From Nocardia brasiliensis (lineage in GTDB: Bacteria; Actinomycetota; Actinomycetes; Mycobacteriales; Mycobacteriaceae): a DNA stretch of 64,000 nucleotides. The notes beneath the pieces are model-generated. The model made no database searches and was not told the DNA's origin. It saw nothing but the letters and a program-made list of their open reading frames with translations. The position numbers were made by a program, and so were the translations under genes. Below are positions 53,601 through 60,991 of the stretch, in pieces (the first letter of the stretch is position 1; the number at the start of each line of letters is the position of its first letter). Location of the stretch: positions 4,216,001 to 4,280,000 of the forward strand of contig NZ_CP046171.1 in assembly GCF_011801125.1 (NCBI RefSeq). The letters run 5' to 3'.

Positions 53601-54373
53601 TCGAACCAATCCGCCGACTCCGGCACATCGGTCTGATCACCGAACACCTGCGGCGACGCCACCGGCAGATCCGCATACCAGTCATAAAACGACAGCATCG
53701 AACCACCCAGCAGCGAAATGAACCGCGCACCCACCGCATGACTGACCATCGACATCGCCGGAATCGGAGAGAACCCCGCCACCCGATCCGGACCATACCG
53801 CTTGATCGTGTAAACATGCGCCGCAGCGGCGATCTCGGCCGCCTCCCACCACTCGGCACGGACGAACCCACCCTTACCCCGAGCGGACTTGTAACGCCCG
53901 GCCCGCACCGGATCCTCGACCACCGCACCCCACGCCAGCACCGGATCCTTCAGCCGAGCCTTCGCCTCCCGATACAACTCCAGCAACACCCCGCGCACAT
54001 ACGGATAACGCACCCGCGCAGGCGAATACGTGTACCACGAGAACGACGCACCACGCGGACACCCACGCGGCTCATACTCCGGCTTGTCCGACCCGACCGA
54101 GGGATAATCGGTCTGCTGCGACTCCCACGTGATCACACCATCTTTCACGTAGATCTTCCACGAACACGACCCCGTGCAGTTCACCCCATGCGTCGACCGC
54201 ACCACCTTGTCATGCGACCACCGGTCGCGGTAGAACTCGTCCGCGCCGCGCCCACCGGTCTTGTGCAGAGTGCGCTGGTCCGCCGACATCTCGCCGCGGT
54301 GAAAATACTTGCCCAACCGCAGCAGTGCCTCACCGGCGTCAGCGTTTGATCGGTCGGTCGGTCGGTGCGCCAC
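50648..54373 (-). CDS. narG: Respiratory nitrate reductase alpha subunit
   Basis: 1241-aa molybdopterin catalytic subunit that reduces nitrate to nitrite on the cytosolic side. The FS0 cluster is bound by HGVNCTGSCSWK (His and three Cys, with PRGCPRG for the last). Molybdenum is held by the Asp in YADLPVASP. Later motifs TNHWFHSDQIYRAFFTLTLLTGCQGVNGGG and LDHDWMIELGEQLPV are typical. GTG start after GAAGGGGG. Two segments (about 50,700-51,480 and 53,520-54,300) have strong G/T skew on the coding strand while the middle does not. Confidence 0.96.
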   Translation of the reverse strand: MAHRPTDRSNADAGEALLRLGKYFHRGEMSADQRTLHKTGGRGADEFYRDRWSHDKVVRSTHGVNCTGSCSWKIYVKDGVITWESQQTDYPSVGSDKPEYEPRGCPRGASFSWYTYSPARVRYPYVRGVLLELYREAKARLKDPVLAWGAVVEDPVRAGRYKSARGKGGFVRAEWWEAAEIAAAAHVYTIKRYGPDRVAGFSPIPAMSMVSHAVGARFISLLGGSMLSFYDWYADLPVASPQVFGDQTDVPESADWFDAGYLIMWGSNVPVTRTPDAHYMTEARYRGQKVVVVSPDYADNTKFADEWVAARPGTDAALAMSMGHVVLKEFFVDKSTARFDDYVKRFTDLPFLITLDERDGAYVPGKFLTAADLAASGAVAQGTTAPGEGDEFRTVLLDANANPVVPNGSLGDRFGDSGTGRWNLDLADVDPLLTLHGRTDDAAAVRFPRFDTDVPGVLTRGVPTMVVGDKRVTTVFDLLLAQYGVGRDGLPGTWPTGYDDAAEPYTPAWQEAITGVPAVQATRIAREFADNAMRSGGRSMILMGAGTNHWFHSDQIYRAFFTLTLLTGCQGVNGGGWAHYVGQEKCRPVTGWSTLAFGADWQRPPRQMQGTVFWYLTNDQWRYDPFTAEAFASPLGEGRFTGRTAADNIALASRLGWMPSYPTFDRNPLDLVDEAEQSGKSAPEHIVDELKSGDLRFACEDPDAPENFPRCLTVWRANLLGSSGKGNEYFHKHLLGADSNLQTTDVGGVRPQELVWREQAPSGKLDLLLSLDFRMTSTTLFSDIVLPAATWYEKHDLSSTDMHPFVHAFSPAISPPWEAKTDFEAFHRIARGFSWMAEKHLGVRKDVVAVPLQHDSPDALVQPGGRVLDWKAGECEPIPGRTMPKLVVVERDYPKIAEKMAALGPLVETLGVTTKGVTTYPEEEVKYLAGVNGTVVSGVAQGRPSLAKDTHAAEAILALSGTTNGRLAVQGFAALERRTGAVLVDLAAEHEGKRVGFADTQARPVPVITSPEWSGSESGGRRYSPFTINVERGKPWHTLTGRQHFYLDHDWMIELGEQLPVFRPPLDMSALFREPRVGAVGAEGVTVRYLTPHSKWSIHSAYQDNLHMLTLSRGGQSIWMSVPDAAKIGVTDNEWVEAVNRNGVVVARVVVSHRMPEGTVFMYHAQDRAVGVPRIEDRAEVDDARGKRGGIHNALTRIMIKPSHLIGGYAQQSFALNYHGPTGNQRDEVTTIRRRAQEVEY

Positions 54374-54947
54374 GACGCCCCCTTCGAGCTGTGAAAATCG
54401 GGCTGGTGCTCAGACTGTAAGGACCACGGGACGCGCGTCCAAACAATTCCCTCACACCCCGCCGTACCCCGCTGTGCGCTGTGAGATCACGGCAACCTGC
54501 CGGTCACGGCGCGTCACCCGCACCGGCCCTCGCACAGCCGTTCGACCTGCGCTCGAGCTCGTGGACCGGCCGAAACACCGTGCCGTTCGCCCGTTTCGAC
54601 GCCGAGCATGTGATTGTTCGGAAACAACGGGTTCTCGGGCGGTTTACATTTGTTAACAGGTCATCGATCAGCGGAATCGACGCCCGCGCCGCCCCCGCGC
54701 CATCGCCGGGCAGACCGCTCGAGCGTTGCACCACCCATCGCGCGCACGACCATCCGACACCTTCCCCTGCGTCAACCCGGATTACCCCCGGTGCATCGGA
54801 TGTCTTGCGCACCATCGCAACACAGCACGACCCGCCCGCGCTACCGAACGCGCACTTCGATCTGTCGGCCGAACGGCGGATATCGGCGGACCGGCGCCGG
54901 TGGCATCGTGGTCAGCGCGCTCGAAACCACTATCTGATGGAGGAAAC
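54374..54947. other. Long leader region of narG and the downstream secreted gene
   Basis: About 570 bases without a supported gene. It should hold the promoter for narGHJI and, in the other direction, for the secreted protein. Two short inverted repeats are visible: TTGTT-CGGA-AACAA (about 54615-54630) and a near-symmetric GTTTACATTTGTTAAC (about 54641-54656). Neither matches a known nitrate or oxygen regulator site well enough to call. Confidence 0.4.
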
Positions 54948-55448
54948 GTGTTGAGCCATAATATGATTCGTCGCCCCGGCCTGCGCGAGGCGGCTGCGGC
55001 CACGGTACTGGCCGCCGCGTTGACCGTTGCCGCCACCGCCGGTGTCGCCGCGGCGCCGGGCACCGGCAGCTCGGGCAGCTCCGACTCCGGCAGCGGCACC
55101 GGCAGCAGTGGCACCGGCAGCGGCCCCCGCGCCCAGCAACCGCCCACCCAGCGCTGCAACCAGTCGACCAAATCCGGCGGCGCCGGCGTCACCGACACCC
55201 TGCACGAGATCGGCCGCAGCGGTCCGGTCTCGTTCGTCGTGTCCTACGAGACCTACAACATCCCGGACAAGATCGACGTCTTCTACCAGGGTGCACTCGT
55301 TCGCACCACCGGCTACGTCGGCGACGACACCAACGAGGGCACCGGCTCCATCACCGTCGGTCTGCCCGCGGGCACCGCCACCGCCGTCCTGGTCCGCGTG
55401 ACCGGACCGAACGGCACCAAGTGGGACTACACCGTCAGGTGCCCCTGA
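54948..55448 (+). CDS. Secreted Ser/Gly-rich protein, unknown function
   Basis: 166 aa. Twin-basic N-terminus (IRRPGLREAAAATVLAAALT) with a signal peptide ending near GVAAAPG. A Gly/Ser/Thr linker (GTGSSGSSDSGSGTGSSGTG) precedes a C-terminal beta-rich domain that has three Cys. Start GTG 54948 or TTG 54951; GGAGGA is close to both. The 3' end overlaps the next, convergent gene by 22 bases. No recognised family. Confidence 0.66.
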   Translation: MLSHNMIRRPGLREAAAATVLAAALTVAATAGVAAAPGTGSSGSSDSGSGTGSSGTGSGPRAQQPPTQRCNQSTKSGGAGVTDTLHEIGRSGPVSFVVSYETYNIPDKIDVFYQGALVRTTGYVGDDTNEGTGSITVGLPAGTATAVLVRVTGPNGTKWDYTVRCP

Positions 55449-56320
55449 TCCACCCGCAGCAGTTCGATCAGGGCGGTGATGCTCTGCGCGCTCCGGCCAT
55501 CGGCCACCGCGCGGCGCAGCAGCTCGTGCATCGGAGCGTGCCAGGACATGTCCACCCCGGATTCCCGGCCGATCCGCACGTCGTCGTCGATGGCGGTGTG
55601 GAACAGCGCGATCGAGGAGCCGAGACGGGTGTAGTCCTTGCTGTCGATCTCGTCGGCGACGACCGGCAGGATCGACGCGATCATCGCTAGCCATTTGACC
55701 GAGTACGGCACCATCGACTGAGCCGGGAGGCCGCGCCCGGCCAGTATCGCCGCGCCTTCGAAGAAGCCGAGCAGCGCGGGCAGCAGGGTCGCGCCGACCG
55801 CGGACTCGAACAGTGCCGCCAGATCCGGCTCGGCGCCCAGATGAACGACTTCGCCACCCAGCACCCGCAGGGTCCGCACGTGCTCGTCGAATACGGCGCG
55901 GGCACCGCCGAAATACAGCAGCGTGTCCGGCTCCCCGATCGCCGACGGCACGTTCTTGATCGCACCGCCGAGGAAGCGCGCGCCGCGCTCGCCGACCCAT
56001 TGCGCGAACTCCCTTGCCTCGGGAGGGATGCCACTGTTCATCGTGACCACGGTGCGCCCGGCCAGCTCGCTCTCGGCCGCCGCGAGCACCTCCCGGGTGG
56101 CCGCGAACGTCGTCATCGCGCAGATGATCAACGGACTCGCGGCCACCGCGTCGGCCGGTACCAGGTGTTGCCGCGCGCCGACGGCCACGAGCGCGGCCGC
56201 CCGCCGCGGGCTCCGATTCCACACCGTGGTCGGATGTTTCGCCGCGACGAAGGCGGCGGCGAGGGCCGCGCCCATCGATCCCGTGCCGAGCACGGTCACC
56301 GGCATTCTGTGTTCGATCAT
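55427..56320 (-). CDS. NAD(P)-binding imine-reductase-like oxidoreductase
   Basis: 297 aa. N-terminal Rossmann fold GTGSMGAALAAAFVA with NRSP just after beta-2, favouring NADP. The C-terminal half, from DEHVRTLRVLGGEVVHLG to LPALLGFFEGAAILAGRGL, resembles imine reductases, in which two such helical domains swap to form a dimer. It is therefore an IRED or a beta-hydroxyacid dehydrogenase relative. Overlaps the secreted-protein gene tail to tail by 22 bases. Substrate unknown. Confidence 0.75.
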   Translation of the reverse strand: MIEHRMPVTVLGTGSMGAALAAAFVAAKHPTTVWNRSPRRAAALVAVGARQHLVPADAVAASPLIICAMTTFAATREVLAAAESELAGRTVVTMNSGIPPEAREFAQWVGERGARFLGGAIKNVPSAIGEPDTLLYFGGARAVFDEHVRTLRVLGGEVVHLGAEPDLAALFESAVGATLLPALLGFFEGAAILAGRGLPAQSMVPYSVKWLAMIASILPVVADEIDSKDYTRLGSSIALFHTAIDDDVRIGRESGVDMSWHAPMHELLRRAVADGRSAQSITALIELLRVDQGHLTV

Positions 56321-56455
56321 CGCGACTCCCAATTGCGTTACGTACCACGCAGGCTCACGGCCGCGTGCCCCGCAAGTGTCGACGCACCCGGCAGGCGCCG
56401 ACAAGTACGCACTTTTCCCGGGAGTTGCGCACGTCCAGGTAAGTAACCAGCTCGG

Positions 56456-57775
56456 CTACAGTGCATGGTCCTTGGTCTCGACCAACGCCTTCGCACAGCA
56501 GAAGCTCAATACCGCCAGACCGGCCAGCATGACGCCGATCGCGTTGCTGCCGTACTGCGACGCCAGCGGCGTGGCGATCAGGGGCGGAATCGCGCCACCG
56601 AGCACCCCGGCGAGGTTGTAGCCGAGGCCTGCCCCGGTGTACCGGTAGCGGGTCCGGAACATCTCAGGAAGGAGCGCACCGCACGGCCCGTACGCGACTC
56701 CGAAGATCGCCAGGGTCGTCAGCACACTGATCACGAAGGCGAGCCGAGATCCGGTGTCGAGCAACGGAAACAGCGCCAGCGACCAGAAGACCGCCAGCGC
56801 GGACGACACCATGATGACCCTGCGACGGCCGAGCCGATCTGAGTAGATCGCCGAAAAGACCGTCGCCGCACCGAATATCACGGCGGCGCCGATGCCGACG
56901 GTCAACACGAAGGGCCGACTGAAGCCGAGCGTCTTGGTGCCGTAGCTCGTGAGGAACGCGGTCCCCATGTAGAAGAAGGCGAACAAGGTCGCCAAAGCGC
57001 CTGCGGAGAGCAGGATTTCCTTGGTCTGATGCCGCCAGGCCTCCAGAAAGGGCAGCCGCGACTGCTCGGTGTCGAGCGCGCGCCGGGTCGCGTTCGCGCG
57101 GAAGACCGGTGTCTCATCGATCACCAGGCGCACATACAATCCGACGCCGACCAGGACGATCGAGAATACGAACGGGATGCGCCAGCCCCAGGTGAGGAAG
57201 GCTTCGTTCGTATCACCCAGAAGGGTGCCGGTGATCAGAAAAGTACTGCTGGACAACGCGAACGCGAAAGCGGGACCGATCTGCGGGAACATCGCGTAGA
57301 GCCCGCGCTTGCCCGGCGGTGCGTACTCGGCGGTGAGCAGGGTCGCACCCGCCCATTCGCCGCCGACCGCGAAACCTTGGCCGAAGCGCAGCAGCACAAG
57401 CAGCAACGGCGCCGCGACACCGATCGTCGCCGCGCCCGGCAGCAGTCCGATCAGCAGGGTGGACACGCCCATCAGCAGCAGGGTCGAGACCAGGGTCTTC
57501 TTCCGCCCGATCCGGTCGCCGAAATGCCCGAAGAGCATGGCGCCCACCGGACGTGCGACGAACGCGACGGCGAAGGTCGCGAACGACGCGACAGTACCCG
57601 CTGTCGCCCCGAGCGCCGGGAAGAAGACCTTCGGAAAGACGAGCGCCGCCGCGGTCCCGTAGATGAAGAAATCGTAGAATTCGATGGTGGTGCCGATACA
57701 GCTCGCGACGGCCACCCGGCGCATACTCGTACCGGTCGTCGTCATCGTTGCCTGTTGTGGCGACAGTCTTTTCAT
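56456..57775 (-). CDS. MFS transporter, metabolite:H+ symporter (MHS) family
   Basis: 439 aa, twelve helices. MHS family signature: SCIGTTIEFYDFFIYGTAAALVFPKVFFP, then GHFGDRIGRKKTL and LRFGQGFAVGGEWAGATLL. Members import citrate, shikimate, alpha-ketoglutarate or proline-betaine. Start at 57775 after GAGGACC. The leader contains a 9-bp hairpin (57793-57819), a CRP/FNR-like dyad (57832-57847) and a second palindrome (57856-57871). No catabolic gene adjacent. Confidence 0.9.
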   Translation of the reverse strand: MKRLSPQQATMTTTGTSMRRVAVASCIGTTIEFYDFFIYGTAAALVFPKVFFPALGATAGTVASFATFAVAFVARPVGAMLFGHFGDRIGRKKTLVSTLLLMGVSTLLIGLLPGAATIGVAAPLLLVLLRFGQGFAVGGEWAGATLLTAEYAPPGKRGLYAMFPQIGPAFAFALSSSTFLITGTLLGDTNEAFLTWGWRIPFVFSIVLVGVGLYVRLVIDETPVFRANATRRALDTEQSRLPFLEAWRHQTKEILLSAGALATLFAFFYMGTAFLTSYGTKTLGFSRPFVLTVGIGAAVIFGAATVFSAIYSDRLGRRRVIMVSSALAVFWSLALFPLLDTGSRLAFVISVLTTLAIFGVAYGPCGALLPEMFRTRYRYTGAGLGYNLAGVLGGAIPPLIATPLASQYGSNAIGVMLAGLAVLSFCCAKALVETKDHAL

Positions 57776-57792
57776 GCGGTCCTCATTTCATC

Positions 57793-57871
57793 CCCCGCGC
57801 CGCCATTCCTGGCGCGGGGTGAGAGGACCATAGTGATGTGGGTCACTCTGCGGTAACCCCCGAACGGGGGT
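57793..57871. promoter_or_regulatory. Palindrome cluster in the MHS transporter leader
   Basis: From the gene outward: hairpin CCCCGCGCC/GGCGCGGGG (57793-57801, 57811-57819); AGTGA-N6-TCACT (57832-57847), a CRP-like dyad with arms shortened from TGTGA; and ACCCCCG-AA-CGGGGGT (57856-57871). Three symmetric elements within 80 bases suggest a regulated promoter. Confidence 0.5.
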
Positions 57872-57894
57872 AGTACCGGTCGAGCACCTGCGGT

Positions 57895-58644
57895 TCAGCG
57901 CGCGAACGCGGCGTGGTGCGCGGCGGTGAGCAACGTGGTGAGTTCCTGCCGCTCGGCCTCGTCGAGCACCTCGAAGTACGGCTGAATCAGCTTGTCGGTC
58001 AACTCTTCCGCTGCCTGCCAGCGTTCCCGCTGCGCCGCGGTCGGCGCCGCGAACGGCTCCGGCCAGCCGAGCAGCCGCGCCTGATCGCCACCGTCGAGCA
58101 CCGGCGAGCCGGAGACGAGAATCGCCTCCAGCGGCGTGAGTCCGTGCGCCGTCACCGCGATGAAATGCAGCCCACCCCGCAATTCGCGCACCACGTGCGC
58201 CAGCTGCGCCACCCGGGCCCGTCCGTCCGCGGGCAGCGGCAGCGCACGCCAGCCCGCGAACAAGGCCAACCCGGCCGGGGAAGCCGCGTTCGCCACCCGC
58301 CCCAGCAGTTCAGCAAGCCGATCCGCGTCATCGAACGAGGCGAGCTTGCGGCGACCGAACTCCTGACAGGCGTGCAGATACCGTTGCGCGCCTTCGGCCG
58401 CGGCGATCGGAGTGGATTCCCACGCCGAGCGCACCCGGTCCGGCGCGAAGAAGCCGAAGGCCGCGGTGACCACATCGGCGTCCACCTCGCCGAGCACGCC
58501 ACCGCGGCCGCGGGTGTACGGGCCATGGAACCCGGGCACTCCGATCGAGCTACCGAACGCCTTGACCTCCCTGGAGAGCATGAAGGCTCCACCCAGCTCC
58601 GAGATCTGTCGCTTCACCGCGGCCGCCGTAGTCGTCTCCGCCAT
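57895..58644 (-). CDS. SCO6745-like helical protein
   Basis: 249 aa, helical, no signal peptide. It follows the SCO6745-type pattern: GFHGPYTRGRGGVLGEVDADVVTAAFGFFAPDRVRSAWE, and a C-terminal part with AVTAHGLTPLEAILVSGSPVL and LGWPEPF. Function unknown; some members sit near mycothiol or DNA repair genes, but not here. The assignment is from memory. Confidence 0.7.
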   Translation of the reverse strand: MAETTTAAAVKRQISELGGAFMLSREVKAFGSSIGVPGFHGPYTRGRGGVLGEVDADVVTAAFGFFAPDRVRSAWESTPIAAAEGAQRYLHACQEFGRRKLASFDDADRLAELLGRVANAASPAGLALFAGWRALPLPADGRARVAQLAHVVRELRGGLHFIAVTAHGLTPLEAILVSGSPVLDGGDQARLLGWPEPFAAPTAAQRERWQAAEELTDKLIQPYFEVLDEAERQELTTLLTAAHHAAFAR

Positions 58645-58746
58645 CCCCGACTCCTCACCGGCCGGGGTCTACCACCCGTGCCGCACATCGATTCCTCCAG
58701 TCGCCGAACGGCTTTCGCCGCTCCGGCCGAACAAGAGGAATACTAT

Positions 58747-58766
58747 ACATACGGACGTACGCTTTA
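58747..58766. promoter_or_regulatory. TetR-type operator-like sequence
   Basis: Near-palindromic ACATACG-GA-CGTACGC is a form seen in many TetR operators (GGACGTA core). It lies upstream of the SCO6745-like gene and next to the dead NmrA gene, but no TetR gene is adjacent. Confidence 0.35.
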
Positions 58767-58792
58767 CAAGGCCGCCCGCGCCCGGATCGGCG

Positions 58793-59424
58793 TCACGCGT
58801 CGACGCGCGCGGACCGGAACCGCTGCGCGTGCTCGTCCACCCGCTGCGCGAACGTCCGTGCCGGACGACCGGTCACCCGCGCGACGGTGTCGACCACGAT
58901 GGTCGAGGCCGCATCCGCCGCGGCGTACCAGCCGATCACGTACTCGGCGTCCGCGCGCGGAACTCCGGTCGCGGTCAGCCGTTCGATCGCCTGCTCGTGA
59001 CTGATCGGCACGAACGCGATCTCCCGTCCGATCGCCTTGGACAGCACCGTGATTCGTTCCCGCGGCGTCAGCGACTCCACGCCGCGCCCGAGTCCGCGAC
59101 CGCCTGCTCGACCGGCCCCACCGCGCGGCCCCACAGCATGGTGATCCGGCGCACACCCGCCGCCACCGCCTTGCGCACCAGTTCCGGGCCGACTTCGGCC
59201 AGACCCGCCGTCACCGTGATGTGCAGACGCTCGACGCCGTCGAGCGCGGCGTCGAGCGTCTCTGGCGCGGTGTGCGCGCCGGTAGCCACCTGACGGCGGG
59301 TGAGAACAGCTGTGCCGCATCGGGATTGCGTGACAGCGCGCGCACCCTGCTCGCCGCGGCGCACCAATTCGGCCACCACGTGCTTGCCAGTGTTCCCGGT
59401 CGCGCCGGTTACCAGTGTCGTCAT
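58793..59424 (-). pseudogene. Broken NmrA-like NAD(P)-binding protein gene
   Basis: The first frame, from ATG 59424, encodes TTLVTGATGNTGKHVVAELVRRG (Rossmann motif) through RKAVAAGVRRITMLWG and ends at GAAWSR. A second frame continues with VESLTPRERITVLSKAIGREIAFVPI to the stop at 58793. About 70 residues that normally join the two are missing, and the frames differ. It was an SDR/NmrA-type oxidoreductase or regulator; now a remnant. It lies downstream of the WYL regulator. Confidence 0.72.
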
Positions 59425-59460
59425 TGTCGAACTCCGCACGTCGGCACCGACGCTAAAAGC

Positions 59461-60453
59461 TCAACCGCCGTTCAGGTCAAGCGACGGTCCACCGTAGTGG
59501 GCGGCGAGTTCGGCGGCGCGATTACGCAGCACGGTGCGCAACCGTTGCGGGGCAAGGATTTCCGCGTCCTTCGCCAGCTGCCACAGCGCCCATTCGGCAT
59601 GTCTGGCGTCCTGGAAGCTCGCCTCGAGACGTACCCAATCGTCCGGGTCCACCGTTTCGGTGTGCACCACCAGCGCGGTGCCGACCAGCTCGGCGCGGCG
59701 GGACGGGTGCACCCGGGCGAGCACCCGCACCTGGTCGCCGCCGGCGCGAAAGCGCGCGCCGCGTTCCTGCCAGGCGCGATCCAGATCGACCCGGTCCGGT
59801 CGCTGTGCGAGTTCGGGCAGCTGCTCGGCGGCCGAGATCCTGGACAGTCGATAGGTGCGGTCCGCACCGGAACGCGTGGCCAGCAGGTAGGCCTGTTCCC
59901 GCACGGTGACCAGGCCGATCGGGTCCACGGTGCGCCAAGCCGGGTCCTGTCCCACCGCCGCGTAGCGAATGCGCAGCTTGCGTCCGGCGACTACCGCCCG
60001 CCGCACCTCGGCCAGCACCGCGTCGGGCACCGCCTCGGGCACCGTCCGCCGCGAGAGCAGGTCGGTCGCGGGATCGATGAGCACACGTTCGGCCGCGTCC
60101 GCCGCGCTCGCCCTCGAGGTCTCCGGTAGTGCGTCGACCACCTTGCGCATGGCTGCGGCGAGCGCCGAGCCGAGGCCGAAAGCCTGTGCGCCGGGCCGTG
60201 ATCCGGCCACCAGCAGGGCCAGCGCCTCGTCGTGGTTGAGTCCGGTGAGTTCGGTATGGAAACCGGGCAGCAGGGCGAACCCGCCATGTCTGCCGCGCTC
60301 GGCGTACACCGGGACACCCGCCGCGGACAGCGCCTCGATATCGCGCAACACGGTCCGGGTGGAGACCTCGAGCTCGCGGGCGAGCGCGGTGGCCGACAGT
60401 CTGCCGTGCCTGCGCAGCAGCAGTACCAGGGAGACCAGCCGATCGGCACGCAT
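59461..60453 (-). CDS. WYL-domain transcriptional regulator (YafY type)
   Basis: 330 aa. N-terminal DeoR-type helix-turn-helix (RLVSLVLLLRRHGRLSATALARELEVSTRTVLRDIEALSAAGVPVYAERGRHGG), then a WYL domain (LRIRYAAVGQDPAWRTVDPIGLVTVREQAYLLATRSG) and C-terminal WCX extension. ATG at 60453 after GAAGG. Divergent from the SnoaL-like gene, with a dyad between them. Confidence 0.9.
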   Translation of the reverse strand: MRADRLVSLVLLLRRHGRLSATALARELEVSTRTVLRDIEALSAAGVPVYAERGRHGGFALLPGFHTELTGLNHDEALALLVAGSRPGAQAFGLGSALAAAMRKVVDALPETSRASAADAAERVLIDPATDLLSRRTVPEAVPDAVLAEVRRAVVAGRKLRIRYAAVGQDPAWRTVDPIGLVTVREQAYLLATRSGADRTYRLSRISAAEQLPELAQRPDRVDLDRAWQERGARFRAGGDQVRVLARVHPSRRAELVGTALVVHTETVDPDDWVRLEASFQDARHAEWALWQLAKDAEILAPQRLRTVLRNRAAELAAHYGGPSLDLNGG

Positions 60454-60475
60454 GAAAGAACCTTCGCAGAAATAC

Positions 60476-60492
60476 ATGACACAAGGTGTCGT
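60476..60492. promoter_or_regulatory. Probable WYL-regulator operator
   Basis: TGACAC-AAG-GTGTCG (60477-60491), one mismatch; the 8-base arms CATGACAC/GTGTCGTG match at 7 of 8 positions. It lies between the divergent WYL (60453) and SnoaL (60516) starts. Confidence 0.55.
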
Positions 60493-60515
60493 GATTCGCT
60501 GGAAGTGTAGTCCGC

Positions 60516-60869
60516 ATGACGAACAACGAAGTGGCCACCGAGCCGAACGACCTGGGCAAATACTTCATCGAACGCGCCAACGCGGGCGACGTCGACGGAC
60601 TGGTGGCACTCTACGAACCGGACGCGGTGCTGGAGTTCCCGCCGGGCAACCTGGCGACCGGCCACGCGGAGATCCGCAAGGTGTACGAGCAGTTGGTGGC
60701 GGCGGCCCCGGCGCTCGTCCCGGGTCGGCAGCATCCGGCCATGGTCAGCGGCGACCTGGCGTTCACCGCCGCGACCCTGACCACCGGCGAGATCACCGCC
60801 GAGGTGGCCCGCCGCCAGCCGGACGGGTCCTGGCTCTGGGTCCTGGACCAGCCGAATCTGCGACCCTGA
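60516..60869 (+). CDS. SnoaL-like (NTF2-fold) protein
   Basis: 117 aa. NTF2-like fold: DLGKYFIERANAGDVDGLVALYEPDAVLEFPPGNLATGHAEIRKVY, then VSGDLAFTAATLTTG and RRQPDGSWLWVLDQ. Such proteins are ketosteroid-isomerase-like or stress proteins. Divergent from the WYL regulator and likely its target. Confidence 0.83.
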   Translation: MTNNEVATEPNDLGKYFIERANAGDVDGLVALYEPDAVLEFPPGNLATGHAEIRKVYEQLVAAAPALVPGRQHPAMVSGDLAFTAATLTTGEITAEVARRQPDGSWLWVLDQPNLRP

Positions 60870-60991
60870 CGGCCCCGCGGTGGGCGGGCCGAACCCGCTC
60901 ACCACCTTCGACCGTTGCCGACAGGGCGCGATGACGCCCTCGGACCTGCCACCGCGCACTCGTGGTCGCCCGCCCGCGCACCGGCTCGCGG

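Noticed and set aside
53402..54349. 315-codon plus-strand open frame
   Set aside because: Antisense to the conserved 5' part of narG; Arg/His-rich with no domain.
54641..54656. Possible FNR/CRP site upstream of narG
   Set aside because: The symmetry is incomplete and does not match TTGAT-N4-ATCAA or TGTGA-N6-TCACA.
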